This document shows, piece after piece, positions 1-5,116 of a stretch of DNA of 5,116 nt (its first letter is position 1; each line of letters begins with the position of its first letter). Both the position numbers and the translations under genes were made by a program. The notes under the pieces are model-generated. The model did no database searches. It worked only from the letters and a program-made list of their open reading frames with translations, and was not told where the DNA came from. The DNA comes from Bacteroidota bacterium (GTDB lineage: Bacteria; Bacteroidota; Bacteroidia; Sphingobacteriales; Sphingobacteriaceae), in contig JABDBT010000122.1 of assembly GCA_013288465.1 (NCBI GenBank), positions 1 to 5,116 on the forward strand, in the 5' to 3' direction.

Positions 1-1
1 T

Positions 2-1267
2 TTATTACCCGTGATAGCTATCACCGGGTTAATATTATTCAATGCATTAAAAAACGACACCAAGCCTAAAGTTGTTGCTGAAAATGCCGGGCTGACTTTG
101 CCTGCAGGTTTTAGCGCGGCAATGGTAATTGATGCGCTGCCAGGTGGCGCCAGGGAGATCGCATCAACCCCCAACGGCGATGTTTACGTAAAAATACAGC
201 ATACAACTTCAAGAGGAGTTAAACGTAAGGGGATTGTGTTATTGCATGTTGATGGCGATAAAGCCACTATAAAAACAAGTTTCGGCGATTTCCCCGGAAG
301 TGGTATATATATTAAAAATGGCTACTTATATGCATCGTCAGACGAGGAAGTTTTCCGTTACAAACTAAACAGCAGTTACGAAGTAGTCAACCCAAATGAG
401 CCCGAAAAAATTGTTACCGGCTTAATAGCACGTTTTGAACATGAGCCCAAAGCTATTTTGGTTGATGACAACAATAATTTATACGTAAATATCGGCGCAT
501 TCTCTAATTCGTGCCAGGTAGATGATCGCAAAAAAGGTTCAATGGGAATGAAAGGTTGCCCTGTTTTAGATTCGGCGGCCGGCATATGGATGTTTAGGGC
601 CGATAAACCTAACCAACATTATAAAGATGGCATACGCTATGCCACCGGGTTAAGGAATGTAGTTGGTTTTGACTGGAACAGGCAGGATAACCAGCTTTTT
701 GTAATGCAGCATGGCCGCGACCAGCTACATGACATCTTCCCCGACCTTTACACCGTAAAACAAAATGCCGAATTACCGGCAGAGTGTATGTATGCCCTAA
801 AAAAAGGCGATAATGCGGGCTGGCCATATATGTATTATGACCAGATACAGCATAAAAAAATATTAGCCCCGGAATATGGCGGCGATGGTAAAAAAGAAGC
901 CGCACCGGGTTTTATTGACCCCGTAGCTGCTTACCCCGGGCATTTGGCCCCGGATGGTTTACTATTTTATACCGGCAATCAATTTCCAGAAAGATATAAA
1001 AACGGCGCCTTTATCACTTTTCATGGTTCATGGAACAGGGCGCCTGAGCCACAGGCCGGTTTCTTCGTCGTATTTCAACCCTTTAAAAACGGGAAACCGG
1101 ATGGCCAGTGGGAAGTATTTGCCAATGGCTTTGCAGGCACACAACCGTTAACCGATAATGTACATGCCGAACACCGCCCATGCGGATTAGCTATGGCCGC
1201 CGATGGCTCAATATATGTAAGCGATGACACCAAAGGATCTATCTATAAAATCAGCTATAAAAAATAA
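2..1267 (+). CDS. PQQ-dependent sugar dehydrogenase, sorbosone/glucose dehydrogenase family (5' partial)
   Basis: Probable periplasmic quinoprotein of the glucose/sorbosone dehydrogenase family, a six-bladed beta-propeller that oxidises sugars or aldoses using PQQ. The frame is open to the left edge (codons Leu-Leu-Pro precede the GTG at 11) and those codons continue a hydrophobic signal or anchor segment (LLPVIAITGLILF), so the true start is probably upstream of the window and the GTG is not a start. Counting residues from that GTG, family-like motifs are EHEPK with a candidate active-site His144, GLRN (213-216), QHGRD (233-237), NAGWPY (268-273), HGSWNR (338-343) and a C-terminal propeller closure HRPCGLAMAADGSIYVSDD (388-406). 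About 420 residues is usual for this family. The cytochrome c gene starts 2 bases after its stop, which suggests one operon and an electron partner. Membership is firm from the motifs; substrate and PQQ use are inferred, since many members are uncharacterised. Confidence 0.88.
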   Translation, partial: LLPVIAITGLILFNALKNDTKPKVVAENAGLTLPAGFSAAMVIDALPGGAREIASTPNGDVYVKIQHTTSRGVKRKGIVLLHVDGDKATIKTSFGDFPGSGIYIKNGYLYASSDEEVFRYKLNSSYEVVNPNEPEKIVTGLIARFEHEPKAILVDDNNNLYVNIGAFSNSCQVDDRKKGSMGMKGCPVLDSAAGIWMFRADKPNQHYKDGIRYATGLRNVVGFDWNRQDNQLFVMQHGRDQLHDIFPDLYTVKQNAELPAECMYALKKGDNAGWPYMYYDQIQHKKILAPEYGGDGKKEAAPGFIDPVAAYPGHLAPDGLLFYTGNQFPERYKNGAFITFHGSWNRAPEPQAGFFVVFQPFKNGKPDGQWEVFANGFAGTQPLTDNVHAEHRPCGLAMAADGSIYVSDDTKGSIYKISYKK

Positions 1268-1269
1268 AC

Positions 1270-1719
1270 ATGACATTAAGCAAAACGGCAGCAGCCTGTA
1301 CGCTGTTCCTATTATCTTCTATTGGGGTGCTTCATGCCCAGGTTAAACATACGCCGGTTAAGGCACGTCCAGTTAACGCAGCAGCATCTATAGCTAACGG
1401 CAAACTGGTTTATGGTAAAATATGTATCTCATGCCACATGGCCGATGGCGGCGGCATTCAAAACATGAACCCACCTTTAATTAAAACCACTTACGTTTTG
1501 GGTAATAAGGCAAAACTGATCTCTATCGTTTTAAACGGCTTTAAGGAAAATGTTGAGATAGATGGCGACACTTATTCAAACATTATGCCTTCGCAGGATT
1601 ATTTGAAAGACCAGGAAATTGCCGATGCATTAACTTACGTACGCAACAGCTTTGGCAATAAAGCCAGCGCCGTAACTTTAGCGGAGGTTAAAAAAGCCAG
1701 GGCTTTAAAGAAGAAATAA
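1270..1719 (+). CDS. Exported class I c-type cytochrome
   Basis: Small monohaem cytochrome c of 149 residues. The N-terminus is a Sec signal peptide (Lys5, hydrophobic stretch 7-21) with a likely signal peptidase site after LHA (residue 23). The haem-binding motif CISCH lies at 52-56, inside the usual context of 'NGKLVYGKICISCHMADGGG'. The likely distal haem ligand is Met106 in the NIMPS segment, followed by the typical C-terminal helix (DQEIADALTYVRNSFGN, 114-130). The tail 131-149 is rich in Lys and Ala and is not part of the haem fold. It begins 2 bases after the dehydrogenase stop, so the two are almost certainly co-transcribed and probably translationally coupled. The inferred role is to accept electrons from the quinoprotein and pass them to the respiratory chain. 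No Shine-Dalgarno is visible, as is normal in Bacteroidota. Confidence 0.93.
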   Translation: MTLSKTAAACTLFLLSSIGVLHAQVKHTPVKARPVNAAASIANGKLVYGKICISCHMADGGGIQNMNPPLIKTTYVLGNKAKLISIVLNGFKENVEIDGDTYSNIMPSQDYLKDQEIADALTYVRNSFGNKASAVTLAEVKKARALKKK

Positions 1720-1726
1720 CTTATTG

Positions 1727-1756
1727 ACCTCGACAGGCTCCAGGGCCTGTTGGGGT
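1727..1756. terminator. Hairpin between convergent genes, candidate bidirectional terminator
   Basis: A 12-bp stem can form between 1727-1738 (acctcgacaggc) and 1745-1756 (gcctgttggggt), with two G-T wobble pairs and a 6-base loop at 1739-1744. It sits in the 52-base gap between the stops of the convergent cytochrome and ABC ATPase genes, where a terminator serving both strands is expected. There is no good T-run after the stem on either strand (only tatacttatt on the plus side), so intrinsic termination is not proven. The core tcgacaggctc also resembles palindromic intergenic repeats seen in many bacteria, so it could be a REP-like element. Confidence 0.5.
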
Positions 1757-1771
1757 TATACTTATTCGCAG

Positions 1772-2521
1772 TTACCCAAACCACTCATATAAGTCGGTCT
1801 GTTTTAAATGAGTTTTGGGCGATTTATCTAAATCCTTAATTATCACCCCCTCGGCCATTTGAATAATACGGGTTCCGTAATTATAGGCATCTTTTAAATT
1901 ATGGGTGATCAGGATAGTCGTCAGCCCAAAATCAGTAGTTAACTTTTCTGCGGTGTGCATTACCACATCTGCCGAGCGTGGGTCGAGCGCCGCAGTTGGT
2001 TCGTCAAGCAGCAACACTTTACAGCTGTCCATTACGCTCATCAGCAAGGTTAAAGCCTGCCTTTGCCCGCCTGATAAAGTCCCCATGGGTTGTTCTATCT
2101 TTTTCTCCAGCCCCATACCCAGCGTAGCGATAGTTTCTTTTACCTTTTGTTTAAAGCCCTCATTAACCCCGATTGAAAGTCCTTTAGCCTTAGTGCGGAT
2201 GGCAGCCAGCCTGAAATTATCTAAAATGCTTAACTCAGACGCGGTGCCGCTTAACGGATTCTGAAAAACACGGGCTATCCATCGGCTGCGGTCATAATCT
2301 GCTAATTTGGATACATCTTCGTAATCGATGTTAACCGAACCAGAAGTTGGCAAAACACTGCCTGCGATTAAATTAAGCAACGTAGTTTTACCCGATCCGT
2401 TTGAACCAACAATAACAACAAACTCACCCTTTTTTATCGACAGGTCAACACCATTAACCGCGCTAACCTCGTTGGCTTTGCCTTTGTTAAATACTTTATG
2501 GAGGTTGGTTATTTCGATCAT
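1772..2521 (-). CDS. ABC transporter ATP-binding protein, COG1101 type
   Basis: Complete 249-residue ABC ATPase that energises an importer from the cytoplasmic face of the membrane. In order: Walker A GSNGSGKTT (39-47), Q-loop Gln87 (VFQNP), signature LSGGQ (149-153), Walker B VLLLDEP (169-175) with catalytic Glu174, D-loop around 177-180, and H-loop His207 (ITHN). All catalytic elements are intact. The ARVFQNPLSGTASELSI stretch, the GLGLE-like segment (GMGLE, 135-139) and SGGQRQALTLLM are features I associate with COG1101 ATPases. These normally work with a PF04392-type substrate-binding protein and a permease; the tryptophan/tyrosine TrpXYZ-type systems belong here. No such partner is visible: upstream is a DUF1080 gene 121 bases away and downstream is a convergent cytochrome. 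The substrate is therefore unknown. The ATG at 2521 directly begins the family's usual N-terminus (MIEITNLHK). No Shine-Dalgarno is seen. Confidence 0.93.
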   Translation of the reverse strand: MIEITNLHKVFNKGKANEVSAVNGVDLSIKKGEFVVIVGSNGSGKTTLLNLIAGSVLPTSGSVNIDYEDVSKLADYDRSRWIARVFQNPLSGTASELSILDNFRLAAIRTKAKGLSIGVNEGFKQKVKETIATLGMGLEKKIEQPMGTLSGGQRQALTLLMSVMDSCKVLLLDEPTAALDPRSADVVMHTAEKLTTDFGLTTILITHNLKDAYNYGTRIIQMAEGVIIKDLDKSPKTHLKQTDLYEWFG

Positions 2522-2541
2522 AAATATGGTCTTTACGCTCC

Positions 2542-2605
2542 GTTGTTTGTGTCCTCACAAACAACTTTTCGGGGCTAATTAGTTGTCTGTGAGGACACAG
2601 ACAAC
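2542..2605. repeat. Pair of inverted 24-base palindromes
   Basis: Two palindromes occupy most of the 121-base gap between the ABC ATPase and the DUF1080 gene. Copy 1 (2542-2565) has arms gttgtttgtg / cacaaacaac around the loop tcct. Copy 2 (2582-2605) has arms gttgtctgtg / cacagacaac around agga. Copy 2 reverse-complemented matches copy 1 at 22 of 24 bases, and the two differences (T2547/A2560 versus C2587/G2600) form one compensated base pair. The spacer is 16 bases (2566-2581). The pair could fold as two 10-bp hairpins or as one long hairpin. On the minus strand it lies after the DUF1080 stop and before the ABC start, so it may terminate the sugar operon. A REP-like or non-autonomous mobile repeat is equally possible. 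Confidence 0.8.
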
Positions 2606-2642
2606 GGGAGACCCTGACAATGGGGAATGAATAAAAGGTTTC

Positions 2643-3422
2643 TTACAATTCCCTCACCCAAATATTCCTAAAACTGATCGGTTCACTTTTATCACCATGC
2701 GCTTGCAGCTTAATAGGCGCCGGGCCATGTTTTGTGTATGACGGCTGGCCGATATATAAGGTAACTCCTTTCAATTCCACATTATTTTGAACCAATACCC
2801 CGTTAAAAAACACGGTGGCCTTTGCAGGTGATTTTACCGACCCATCTTCATTAAACAAAGGCGCGGTCCATATTACATCGTAAGCTTGCCATTCGCCGGG
2901 TTTGCGGGCAGGATTAACTAACGGGATAAACTGTTTGTATATACTGCCTGCCATACCGTTAACATAAGTTTTGTTGATATAGGAGTCTAAAACCTGTAAC
3001 TCGTATCCTGCATCACCCTTGCCCAATGAGGCCAAAAACACGCCGCTGTTACCACGGGCCTGGCCTTCGCCGGTGATATTTGAGGGTATGCGCCACTCAA
3101 TATGTAACTGGTAGTTGGCAAATGCCTGTTTGGTTTCAATGTTCCCAGTACCTTTTCTAACGGTTAATATATTACCGTCAATATCCCATTTCGCCGCAGC
3201 CGACCGGTCATCAGCCGATACCCACTGATCTAAATTTTTCCCGTCAAACAAAACGATAGCGTCCGAGGGCGCATCACCAATGGTTTTGCCGGGTGTTACA
3301 ACCTTAGGCACAGGTTCGTATATTTCGGTGTCTTCGTGTTTAGCTTGCGCGTTAGCGGTAAAAATACTGCCAGCCAGTAAAATGGTTATTAAAATTCTGT
3401 TTCTCATATTTATTATTATCAT
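2643..3422 (-). CDS. Secreted DUF1080 / 3-keto-disaccharide hydrolase-like protein
   Basis: A 259-residue exported protein with one DUF1080 domain (PF06439), a concanavalin/LamG-like beta-sandwich; some members hydrolyse 3-keto-glycosides. The N-terminus MRNRILITILLAGSIFTANA is a clean Sec signal with cleavage near residues 25-27 (ANAQA). Domain hallmarks follow in order: LFDGKNLDQW (58-67), NYQLHIEWR (103-111), GNSGVFL (124-130), YELQVLDS (140-147), GEWQAYDVIW (176-185), FFNGVLVQN (205-213) and the closing ISFRNIWVREL (249-259). Length and ending are normal. Two starts are possible: the ATG at 3422 and an in-frame ATG at 3407. The second gives the more typical signal peptide, and the first five residues (MIIIN) come from an A/T-rich repeat that may be leader. 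The MFS gene ends 11 bases upstream of 3422 (26 of 3407), so the two probably form an operon. The hydrolase activity is inferred from the family only. Confidence 0.9.
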   Translation of the reverse strand: MIIINMRNRILITILLAGSIFTANAQAKHEDTEIYEPVPKVVTPGKTIGDAPSDAIVLFDGKNLDQWVSADDRSAAAKWDIDGNILTVRKGTGNIETKQAFANYQLHIEWRIPSNITGEGQARGNSGVFLASLGKGDAGYELQVLDSYINKTYVNGMAGSIYKQFIPLVNPARKPGEWQAYDVIWTAPLFNEDGSVKSPAKATVFFNGVLVQNNVELKGVTLYIGQPSYTKHGPAPIKLQAHGDKSEPISFRNIWVREL

Positions 3423-3433
3423 TTATTCATCAA

Positions 3434-4636
3434 TTAGGCCAATGCAGCCGCAGCTTTATTTCTCGAACGCATATAAATTACCAGGCCTGCGAAAGCTACC
3501 ACTAAAACCACAGGGATAATAAGCGTAGCGTTTAAAACTCGTTGCCCTGCAAAGCTGTTGTCGCCATGCGCCTCAACAACTATCCTGTCGTAGAATGAGC
3601 CCATGAAAATGGTGTATATAGATACCGCAAACATGCCTGCCCCGCCCATCAGGTTTAAACCTAACGCGCCTGTGGCTGGCAGGTTTTCATTAACAAAACC
3701 CAGCATAGTTGGCCAAAAAAAGCATACACCCATTCCAAATATGATAGCGGCAATAAAAATTGCATCGCCGGTTAAAGTGCTTAATAAATATATGCCCAAA
3801 GCAGCAAGTATAGCCGATATTAATAGTACCGTTTGCGGCTGTACCAACTTTAAAACCGGCTTGGCAAACGCCCGGCCTACAACCATAATACCCGTTTCAA
3901 GCGTTAACAGCAATAAAGCGTTCGATGATACATTTTTCAATAGCACATCTATCCACTGACCGGTAAATAACTCGGTTATGGCTGTACCAAACATGCAAAT
4001 GAACATAAAAATAAACAACGGATTTAACAGCGCCCTATACATTCCGGCAGTGGTAACGCCTGATGATACCCGTTCAGTAACCGGGAAATCCAACTTAGAG
4101 AACAGGTAACCGTAAATAATTGTAGGAATAAGCATCATGCCTACCTGAATTTGCCAGCTTAACCCCATTTTATTAAATAAGATCACTATTAAAGTGCCTA
4201 TTACAATCCCTCCGGGAAACCATAAATGGAAATGGTTAAGCTTTGTTGTTTTATTATCAGTATATAACGATGTCACCAGTGGGTTACACGCGGCTTCTAC
4301 GGTGCCGTTAGCAAGGCCTATCAATAAGGTAGATATATACAGTGTCCAAAACCCGCCGGCGAAAATAGTGAGCAATATTCCGGCTAAGTGAAAAATAAAC
4401 GCCAATACCAGCAGGCGTTTCATACCGATAATATCTACAATAAAACCGCCGATAACCACCGCGATCGGGAATCCATAAAAAGCGGTGGCGGTTATTGAAG
4501 CCAGTTGCGCTTTATCCAATTGAAAATCGGTGCCGAGCTTGTTCAAAATACCGGCGCGGATACCGAAAGAAAGGGATGTAACTAATAACGATAGGCAACT
4601 GGCCCTGAATAATTGGGTACGGTTAATGGTCTGCAT
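3434..4636 (-). CDS. MFS transporter, probable sugar carrier
   Basis: A 400-residue integral membrane protein of the major facilitator superfamily with about twelve hydrophobic segments and no signal peptide. The loop 2-3 signature (motif A) is clear: G64-xxx-D68-xx-G71-x-K73-R74. The segment EAACNPLVTSLY (114-125), followed by LNHFHLWFPGG (133-143), is characteristic of Bacteroidota MFS proteins related to FucP-type sugar:proton symporters. A hydrophilic middle loop (about 181-198) separates the two six-helix halves, and the C-terminus ends in a short basic, Ala-rich tail. It is the first gene of a probable operon with the DUF1080 gene just downstream, which fits import of a sugar released or modified outside the cytoplasm. 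The start at 4636 gives a normal short cytoplasmic N-terminus (MQTINRTQLFR). The exact substrate cannot be deduced. Confidence 0.9.
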   Translation of the reverse strand: MQTINRTQLFRASCLSLLVTSLSFGIRAGILNKLGTDFQLDKAQLASITATAFYGFPIAVVIGGFIVDIIGMKRLLVLAFIFHLAGILLTIFAGGFWTLYISTLLIGLANGTVEAACNPLVTSLYTDNKTTKLNHFHLWFPGGIVIGTLIVILFNKMGLSWQIQVGMMLIPTIIYGYLFSKLDFPVTERVSSGVTTAGMYRALLNPLFIFMFICMFGTAITELFTGQWIDVLLKNVSSNALLLLTLETGIMVVGRAFAKPVLKLVQPQTVLLISAILAALGIYLLSTLTGDAIFIAAIIFGMGVCFFWPTMLGFVNENLPATGALGLNLMGGAGMFAVSIYTIFMGSFYDRIVVEAHGDNSFAGQRVLNATLIIPVVLVVAFAGLVIYMRSRNKAAAALA

Positions 4637-4675
4637 TCAATGATAATTTAAGTTTGATAATTGGCATTTTAAAGA

Positions 4676-4710
4676 TATACTTTTTATTATAATGTTCCAT
4701 AAAAAGTATA
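4676..4710. promoter_or_regulatory. Perfect 12-bp inverted repeat, candidate operator between divergent genes
   Basis: Arms 4676-4687 (tatactttttat) and 4699-4710 (ataaaaagtata) are exact reverse complements separated by 11 bases (4688-4698). The element lies in the 195-base region between the divergently oriented MFS and amidase genes, 40 bases upstream of the MFS start. Each arm contains tacttttt, a 7-of-8 match to the Bacteroidota -7 element TAnnTTTG, one on each strand. A TTTG at 4653-4656 stands 21 bases before the plus-strand copy, and a TTG on the minus strand (4733-4731) stands 22 bases before the minus-strand copy. This could be a regulator site over face-to-face promoters, or a hairpin in the MFS leader. 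The repeat is directly visible; its role is inferred. Confidence 0.45.
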
Positions 4711-4831
4711 AAACTCCCCACCCACGGCTACAACATATAAACCCGCAGCATTTGTCATACAAATATTATAATCTGCAGTTAATACCTAATTGATTGATTT
4801 TTTGATATTTTTAGGTTTTAATCCCTCCTTT

Positions 4832-5116
4832 ATGCACAGAAGAAATTTCATTAAAACAGGTTCATTGGCTGGTTTAACCTTATCTGCTGTAGCGGCAGGC
4901 ACATCAACATTATTGGCAGCTCCTTTAAATGAAGCCGATGCTTTACCTAATGAAGCGCCCGGTGCCTTTACTTTAAAAGAAGCTACGATAACCGAATTGC
5001 AGCATAAAATGAAAAATAAATAGACAAAAGCGGGCCAAAGCTTAATGCGATCATCGAGTTAAACCCCGATGCCTTGAGCATTGCCGACGCGATGGACAAA
5101 GAGCGCAGAAATGGAA
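4832..5116 (+). pseudogene. Tat-exported amidase, broken by frameshifting deletion (3' end outside window)
   Basis: N-terminal part of an amidase-signature family protein (GatA-like fold, periplasmic). The ATG at 4832 gives a twin-arginine signal, HRRNFIKTGS followed by a hydrophobic Ala/Leu stretch ending near LLAAP (about residue 30). The first 63 codons end in TELQHKMKNK and a TAG at 5021-5023. The protein then resumes in another frame from 5020 to the window edge: IDKSGPKLNAIIELNPDAL, then SIADAMDKERRNG, which is clearly the next conserved part of exported amidases (family members read '...YLxRIxAIDxxGPxLNAVIELNPDAL'). About 17 residues that should lie between MKNK and IDKS are missing. 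The frame change fits a deletion of 3n+1 bases, for example about 52. Without a second start the catalytic Lys-Ser-Ser domain is unlikely to be made. A TTG start at 4790 is less likely because it would bury the Tat motif. An assembly error cannot be excluded. Confidence 0.75.

Noticed and set aside
11..13. GTG at 11 as the start codon of the dehydrogenase
   Set aside because: The frame is open upstream to the window edge and the preceding codons (Leu-Leu-Pro) extend the hydrophobic signal segment, so the gene is more likely truncated by the window.
609..905. Open frame of 98 codons on the minus strand
   Set aside because: It is antisense to the dehydrogenase core motifs (GLRN, QHGRD, NAGWPY) and shows no family resemblance.
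1905..2264. Open frame of 119 codons on the plus strand
   Set aside because: It lies fully antisense to the ABC ATPase, whose motifs are intact, and its translation shows no recognisable domain.
2542..2605. Possible minimal CRISPR array
   Set aside because: There are only two repeat-like units, in opposite orientation with a 16-base spacer, and no cas gene; this is an inverted palindrome pair.
3280..3519. Open frame of 79 codons on the plus strand spanning the DUF1080/MFS junction
   Set aside because: It overlaps the 5' end of one well-supported gene and the 3' end of another, both on the opposite strand, and has no recognisable domain.
3603..3959. Open frame of 118 codons on the plus strand
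   Set aside because: It is antisense to the MFS transporter and composed of the Ser/Pro/Ile-rich sequence expected from complementing membrane helices.
4790..4831. TTG start at 4790 extending the amidase N-terminus by 14 residues
   Set aside because: The extension is an A/T-rich hydrophobic stretch ahead of the twin-arginine motif; the ATG at 4832 places HRRNFIK at the very N-terminus, as Tat signals require.

Overview
The window looks like the chromosome of a member of the Bacteroidota, most likely family Sphingobacteriaceae (Mucilaginibacter- or Pedobacter-like). This is inferred from the moderate GC content, the A/T-rich start regions without Shine-Dalgarno sequences, and the gene mix: a PQQ-type sugar dehydrogenase with a cytochrome c, a DUF1080 protein beside an MFS sugar carrier, and a Tat-exported amidase. 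No RNA gene, CRISPR array, transposase or phage gene was seen.

Layout. Bases 2-1719 (+) hold a two-gene oxidative unit. The first gene is a sorbosone/glucose dehydrogenase-like beta-propeller whose 5' end lies outside the window. Two bases after it comes a small exported c-type cytochrome. A 52-base gap with a strong hairpin separates this unit from the convergent gene at 1772-2521 (-), an ABC ATPase of the COG1101 type. That ATPase has no permease or substrate-binding partner in view. A 121-base gap follows, carrying two near-identical 24-base palindromes in inverted orientation (2542-2605). Next on the minus strand is a probable two-gene operon: an MFS carrier (3434-4636) followed by a secreted DUF1080 / 3-keto-disaccharide hydrolase-like protein (2643-3422). 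A 195-base divergent intergenic region (4637-4831) contains a perfect 12-bp inverted repeat. The plus strand then begins an amidase with a twin-arginine signal (4832 to the window end), and this gene is broken by a stop and frame change at about 5020.

How the genes fit together. The dehydrogenase probably oxidises a sugar or alcohol in the periplasm and hands electrons to the cytochrome. The MFS carrier and DUF1080 protein look like a sugar-processing and uptake pair. These are functional inferences from family and adjacency; no substrate can be read from the sequence.

Most notable points: the amidase reading frame appears to have lost about 50 bases (a 3n+1 deletion) precisely where the conserved N-terminal helix should be; the palindrome pair at 2542-2605 differs by one compensated base pair; the ABC ATPase is orphaned; and a symmetric operator-like element lies between the divergent MFS and amidase genes. 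I did not find a convincing undescribed multi-gene system.
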